Positions 62,089 to 64,000 of a stretch of 64,000 nucleotides of DNA are shown one piece after another; the first letter of the stretch is position 1; the number at the start of each line of letters is the position of its first letter. A program made the translations under genes and the position numbers. The stretch covers positions 1,550,001 through 1,614,000 of the forward strand of contig NZ_SHKR01000011.1 in NCBI RefSeq assembly GCF_004217145.1. The letters run 5' to 3'. The stretch comes from Kribbella rubisoli. GTDB taxonomy: Bacteria; Actinomycetota; Actinomycetes; Propionibacteriales; Kribbellaceae. The notes beneath the pieces were generated by a model. It did no database searches. It was not told the origin of the DNA and worked only from the letters and a program-made list of their open reading frames with translations.

Positions 62089-62619
62089 GTGGTTACACGG
62101 ATTGAGTGGTTGGATGCGGGGCTTGAGTTGTTGGCGACCGAGGGGGCGCCGGCGATCACGATCGAGCGGTTGACCGACCAGCTCGGGGTGACGAAGGGGT
62201 CGTATTACCACCACTTCGGAAGTGCCGGCGGTTTCAAGGCAGCGCTGATGGAGTACTTCGAGGCGCAGTACACGACCCGGCTGATCGACACCATCGACGC
62301 GGAGAACGCGAAGCCGCGGGCGAAGTTGGAGCATCTGTTGCGCCTGGTGCTGGCTGATCCGGATAGTGCGGCATTGGAGATCGCCGTGCGGGCGTGGGCT
62401 TTGCAGGACCCCGACGTGCGGGCGGCGCAGGAGCGGGTGGACGAGGCGCGCACCGCGTACCTGAAGGAGCTATGTCGTGGCCTAGGCGCAGACGTCGATC
62501 CGGACCGGTTCGCGCAGTTGCTGTATCTGATTCTGATCGGGGCCGAGCAAGTGTTGCCGCCGGTCGACCGAACCGATCTGCGTGAGATCTACAACCTCAC
62601 TCTCCGACTGATCGATTAG
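62089..62619 (+). CDS. TetR-family regulator
   Basis: A 176-residue TetR protein. HTH: WLDAGLELLATEGAPAITIERLTDQLGVTKGSYYHHFGSAGGFKAALMEYF. The C-terminal domain (LRLVLADPDSAALEIAVRAWALQDPDVRAAQERVDEARTAYL) is of a common TetR type. GTG at 62089 is chosen because it lies just after the -10 and operator, giving a likely leaderless mRNA. The DUF2867-like gene follows by 12 bp and is probably in the same operon. Confidence 0.9.
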   Translation: MVTRIEWLDAGLELLATEGAPAITIERLTDQLGVTKGSYYHHFGSAGGFKAALMEYFEAQYTTRLIDTIDAENAKPRAKLEHLLRLVLADPDSAALEIAVRAWALQDPDVRAAQERVDEARTAYLKELCRGLGADVDPDRFAQLLYLILIGAEQVLPPVDRTDLREIYNLTLRLID

Positions 62620-62631
62620 AGGGAGCGAACG

Positions 62632-63129
62632 ATGCCGACGACCCTGCATGAGCTCGACGACCTGATCCCGGTCATGGACGAGATCGACGTGAAGACAGCG
62701 AGCGGCGACGTGACGCTGCGGCAGTTCGTCGCGGGTGCGCTCAGCCACAGTCCGTTGTGGGTCAAGGGATTGTTCGCCATCCGGATCGCGGTCGCGACCG
62801 TACTGCGCCTCGAGACAGCAACCGTGCCGGATTCGCGCAAGCTGCGCCCGGAGACGGTGAGCTTCACCCCGGGCGAGAAGGACGCGTTCTTCACCGTCAT
62901 GCGCGGCGAAGAGGATCACTACCTACTACTGAAGATTTCCGACAACCACCTGATCGGCTACCTCGCGTTCATCACGGACAACGAGCGGCCGGCCAAGTTC
63001 CAGGTAGTCACCCTCGTGCAGTTCCTGCGACCGGCCGGCCGGTTCTACTACAACCTGATCCGCCCGTTCCACCACGTCGTCCTGCTCAGCATGTGCCGAG
63101 CCGGCGAGACGTCGCACGCCAAGCGGTGA
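62632..63129 (+). CDS. DUF2867-like protein
   Basis: A 165-residue protein. The pattern VKTASGDVTLRQFVAGALSHSPLWVKGLFAIRIAVATVLRLE, then LLLKISDNHLIGYLAFITDNE and FYYNLIRPFHHVVLLSMCRAG, fits DUF2867 proteins, whose function is unknown. One amphipathic or hydrophobic segment at about 40-60 may touch the membrane. It begins with ATG after GAGGGAGCG, follows the TetR gene by 12 bp, and its end overlaps the opposite-strand permease gene by 44 bp. Confidence 0.8.
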   Translation: MPTTLHELDDLIPVMDEIDVKTASGDVTLRQFVAGALSHSPLWVKGLFAIRIAVATVLRLETATVPDSRKLRPETVSFTPGEKDAFFTVMRGEEDHYLLLKISDNHLIGYLAFITDNERPAKFQVVTLVQFLRPAGRFYYNLIRPFHHVVLLSMCRAGETSHAKR

Positions 63130-64000
63130 GCGCGGCCGCCGACCCGACCACGACCAGCGCCGACGCGAAGATCAGCCCGAGCAGCCGCCACGGAATCGCC
63201 AACGCAGCAAGGCCGTAAGGCCCCGCCGCGATCCCGGCCAGCGCGGCCGCGGCCACCACAGCACCAAGCAGTACGCCGACCACCACAACGGTCGCGGACT
63301 CCAGGACGGCGATCGCAACGACCTGCCCACGCGTCAACCCGGCCATCCGCCCCAGCGTGAACTCGCGCCGCCGATCAGCCGTCGACATCACGACCGCATT
63401 GACCACCGCGACGGCCGTGAAGATCCCCGCCAACCCCATCAACGCAGCAAACAAACCCGAGTTGCTCCGCTGTTGCACCTCACCACGAGCCTCTGCCCAC
63501 TCCTCAACCGTCTGGCCGTCCATCGTCGTACCAGGCGCGAGCTTGACCAACGTCTCGGTCCGCCCACCGGCGGGCAGCAGGCTCCGCGGGATGAAGAAGT
63601 TCTCGCTGACATCAAGCGTCTCCGGCATGATCGCCACCACCTTCACAGCGATCTTTCTGTTGCCAAGAGCAACCTTGAGAACCGAACCGAGCTTGTAACC
63701 CTCCACCGCCATCCCCGGCCCGATCGCGATCGTCCGCCCGATCAGCCGGTCCAGCGAACCCTTCCGCGGCCGCAGCTTGTGCGTCTGCTGGTACGCCGGC
63801 GCATCGATCCCGATCGCCTCGGAGTACACAGTGTTCTTCCCCCGAGTGACAACGATCGGTACGGCGGTCTGCGCCGACGCCGCCACGATCCCCGGCCCCG
63901 GCGCGACCGCATGATCGACGACGACATCCGCTGTGATCAACCGCTCCTGCTCCACCCCGACCGCCTTCGCCAGCGAGCCGAACGTCCCCCACAGCCCGAC
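63086..64000 (-). CDS. FtsX-like ABC transporter permease, C-terminal part (cut by window edge)
   Basis: The last ~305 residues of a membrane permease; the frame stays open to the window end, where VGLWGTFGSLAKAVGVEQER precedes the first internal GTG. It shows a periplasmic domain (EAIGIDAPAYQQTHKLRPRK) and C-terminal FtsX helices (LFAALMGLAGIFTAVAVVNAVVMSTADRRREFTLGRMAGLTRGQVVAI). Such permeases act with a MacB-like ATPase to move lipids, peptides or drugs. Its ATPase would lie outside the window. The 3' end overlaps the DUF2867 gene by 44 bp. Confidence 0.87.
   Translation of the reverse strand, partial: VGLWGTFGSLAKAVGVEQERLITADVVVDHAVAPGPGIVAASAQTAVPIVVTRGKNTVYSEAIGIDAPAYQQTHKLRPRKGSLDRLIGRTIAIGPGMAVEGYKLGSVLKVALGNRKIAVKVVAIMPETLDVSENFFIPRSLLPAGGRTETLVKLAPGTTMDGQTVEEWAEARGEVQQRSNSGLFAALMGLAGIFTAVAVVNAVVMSTADRRREFTLGRMAGLTRGQVVAIAVLESATVVVVGVLLGAVVAAAALAGIAAGPYGLAALAIPWRLLGLIFASALVVVGSAAALTAWRATSRRLGTC

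Overview
The window is 64 kb of GC-rich DNA densely packed with genes on both strands. GTG starts, 4-bp ATGA/GTGA overlaps and a conserved actinobacterial housekeeping order (tilS-hpt-ftsH-folE-folP-folB-folK-DUF3180, then panC-nadB-nadC-coaX and lysS) point to an actinomycete. The secreted hydrolases, sugar-processing genes and repeated GTACGGCG-type codon strings suggest Propionibacteriales, perhaps Kribbella; that placement is an inference. No tRNA, rRNA, CRISPR array, IS element or prophage gene was seen. No gene-free stretch exceeds 300 bases.

Layout. 1-8.6 kb: truncated lysS, an MFS pump divergent from an ArsR-like regulator, an NfeD/SPFH membrane pair, DedA, a lipoprotein, an AhpD-like protein and a multicopper oxidase with a small membrane partner. 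8.6-13.6 kb: one minus-strand cofactor operon (DUF2520 protein, panC, nadB, nadC, coaX) for pantothenate/CoA and NAD. 13.7-19.6 kb: a 2H phosphoesterase and a MidA/NDUFAF7-type methyltransferase, two bacterial-PH membrane proteins, an orphan NuoD-like protein with an altered quinone site, an F420-reductase-like protein and an inositol-phosphatase-like enzyme. 19.7-32.2 kb: the folate cluster with membrane proteins, a secreted streptogrisin-like protease inserted in it, then ftsH, hpt, tilS, a zincin, a PBP4-type carboxypeptidase and inorganic pyrophosphatase.

32.3-46.9 kb is accessory: small regulator/oxidoreductase modules (MarR, zinc-less ADH, LysR, SDRs, XRE, TetR plus drug pump), and a run of secreted proteins (NlpC/P60 endopeptidase, EEP nuclease/phosphatase, BNR-repeat protein, ThuA-ricin fusion). 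47.0-53.1 kb is one peptide-ABC operon with an embedded S12 serine hydrolase and a fused double ATPase. 53.1-62.0 kb is a glycan module: GAF-LuxR regulator divergent from a GH92 alpha-mannosidase, a translationally coupled GT4 glycosyltransferase, a MarR-MFS pair and a GH116 beta-glycosidase. The right end has a leaderless TetR, a DUF2867 protein and the end of an FtsX-like permease.

The points most worth a second look are: the orphan NuoD paralogue (Tyr-to-Trp at the quinone tyrosine) near a complex-I-type arginine methyltransferase; a dispersed family of exactly 89-bp nested palindromes at gene ends (three copies here); a hairpin that sequesters the Shine-Dalgarno sequence of an unknown gene at 46.4 kb and ends in a T-run; and a CoaX that lacks its first-loop aspartate.
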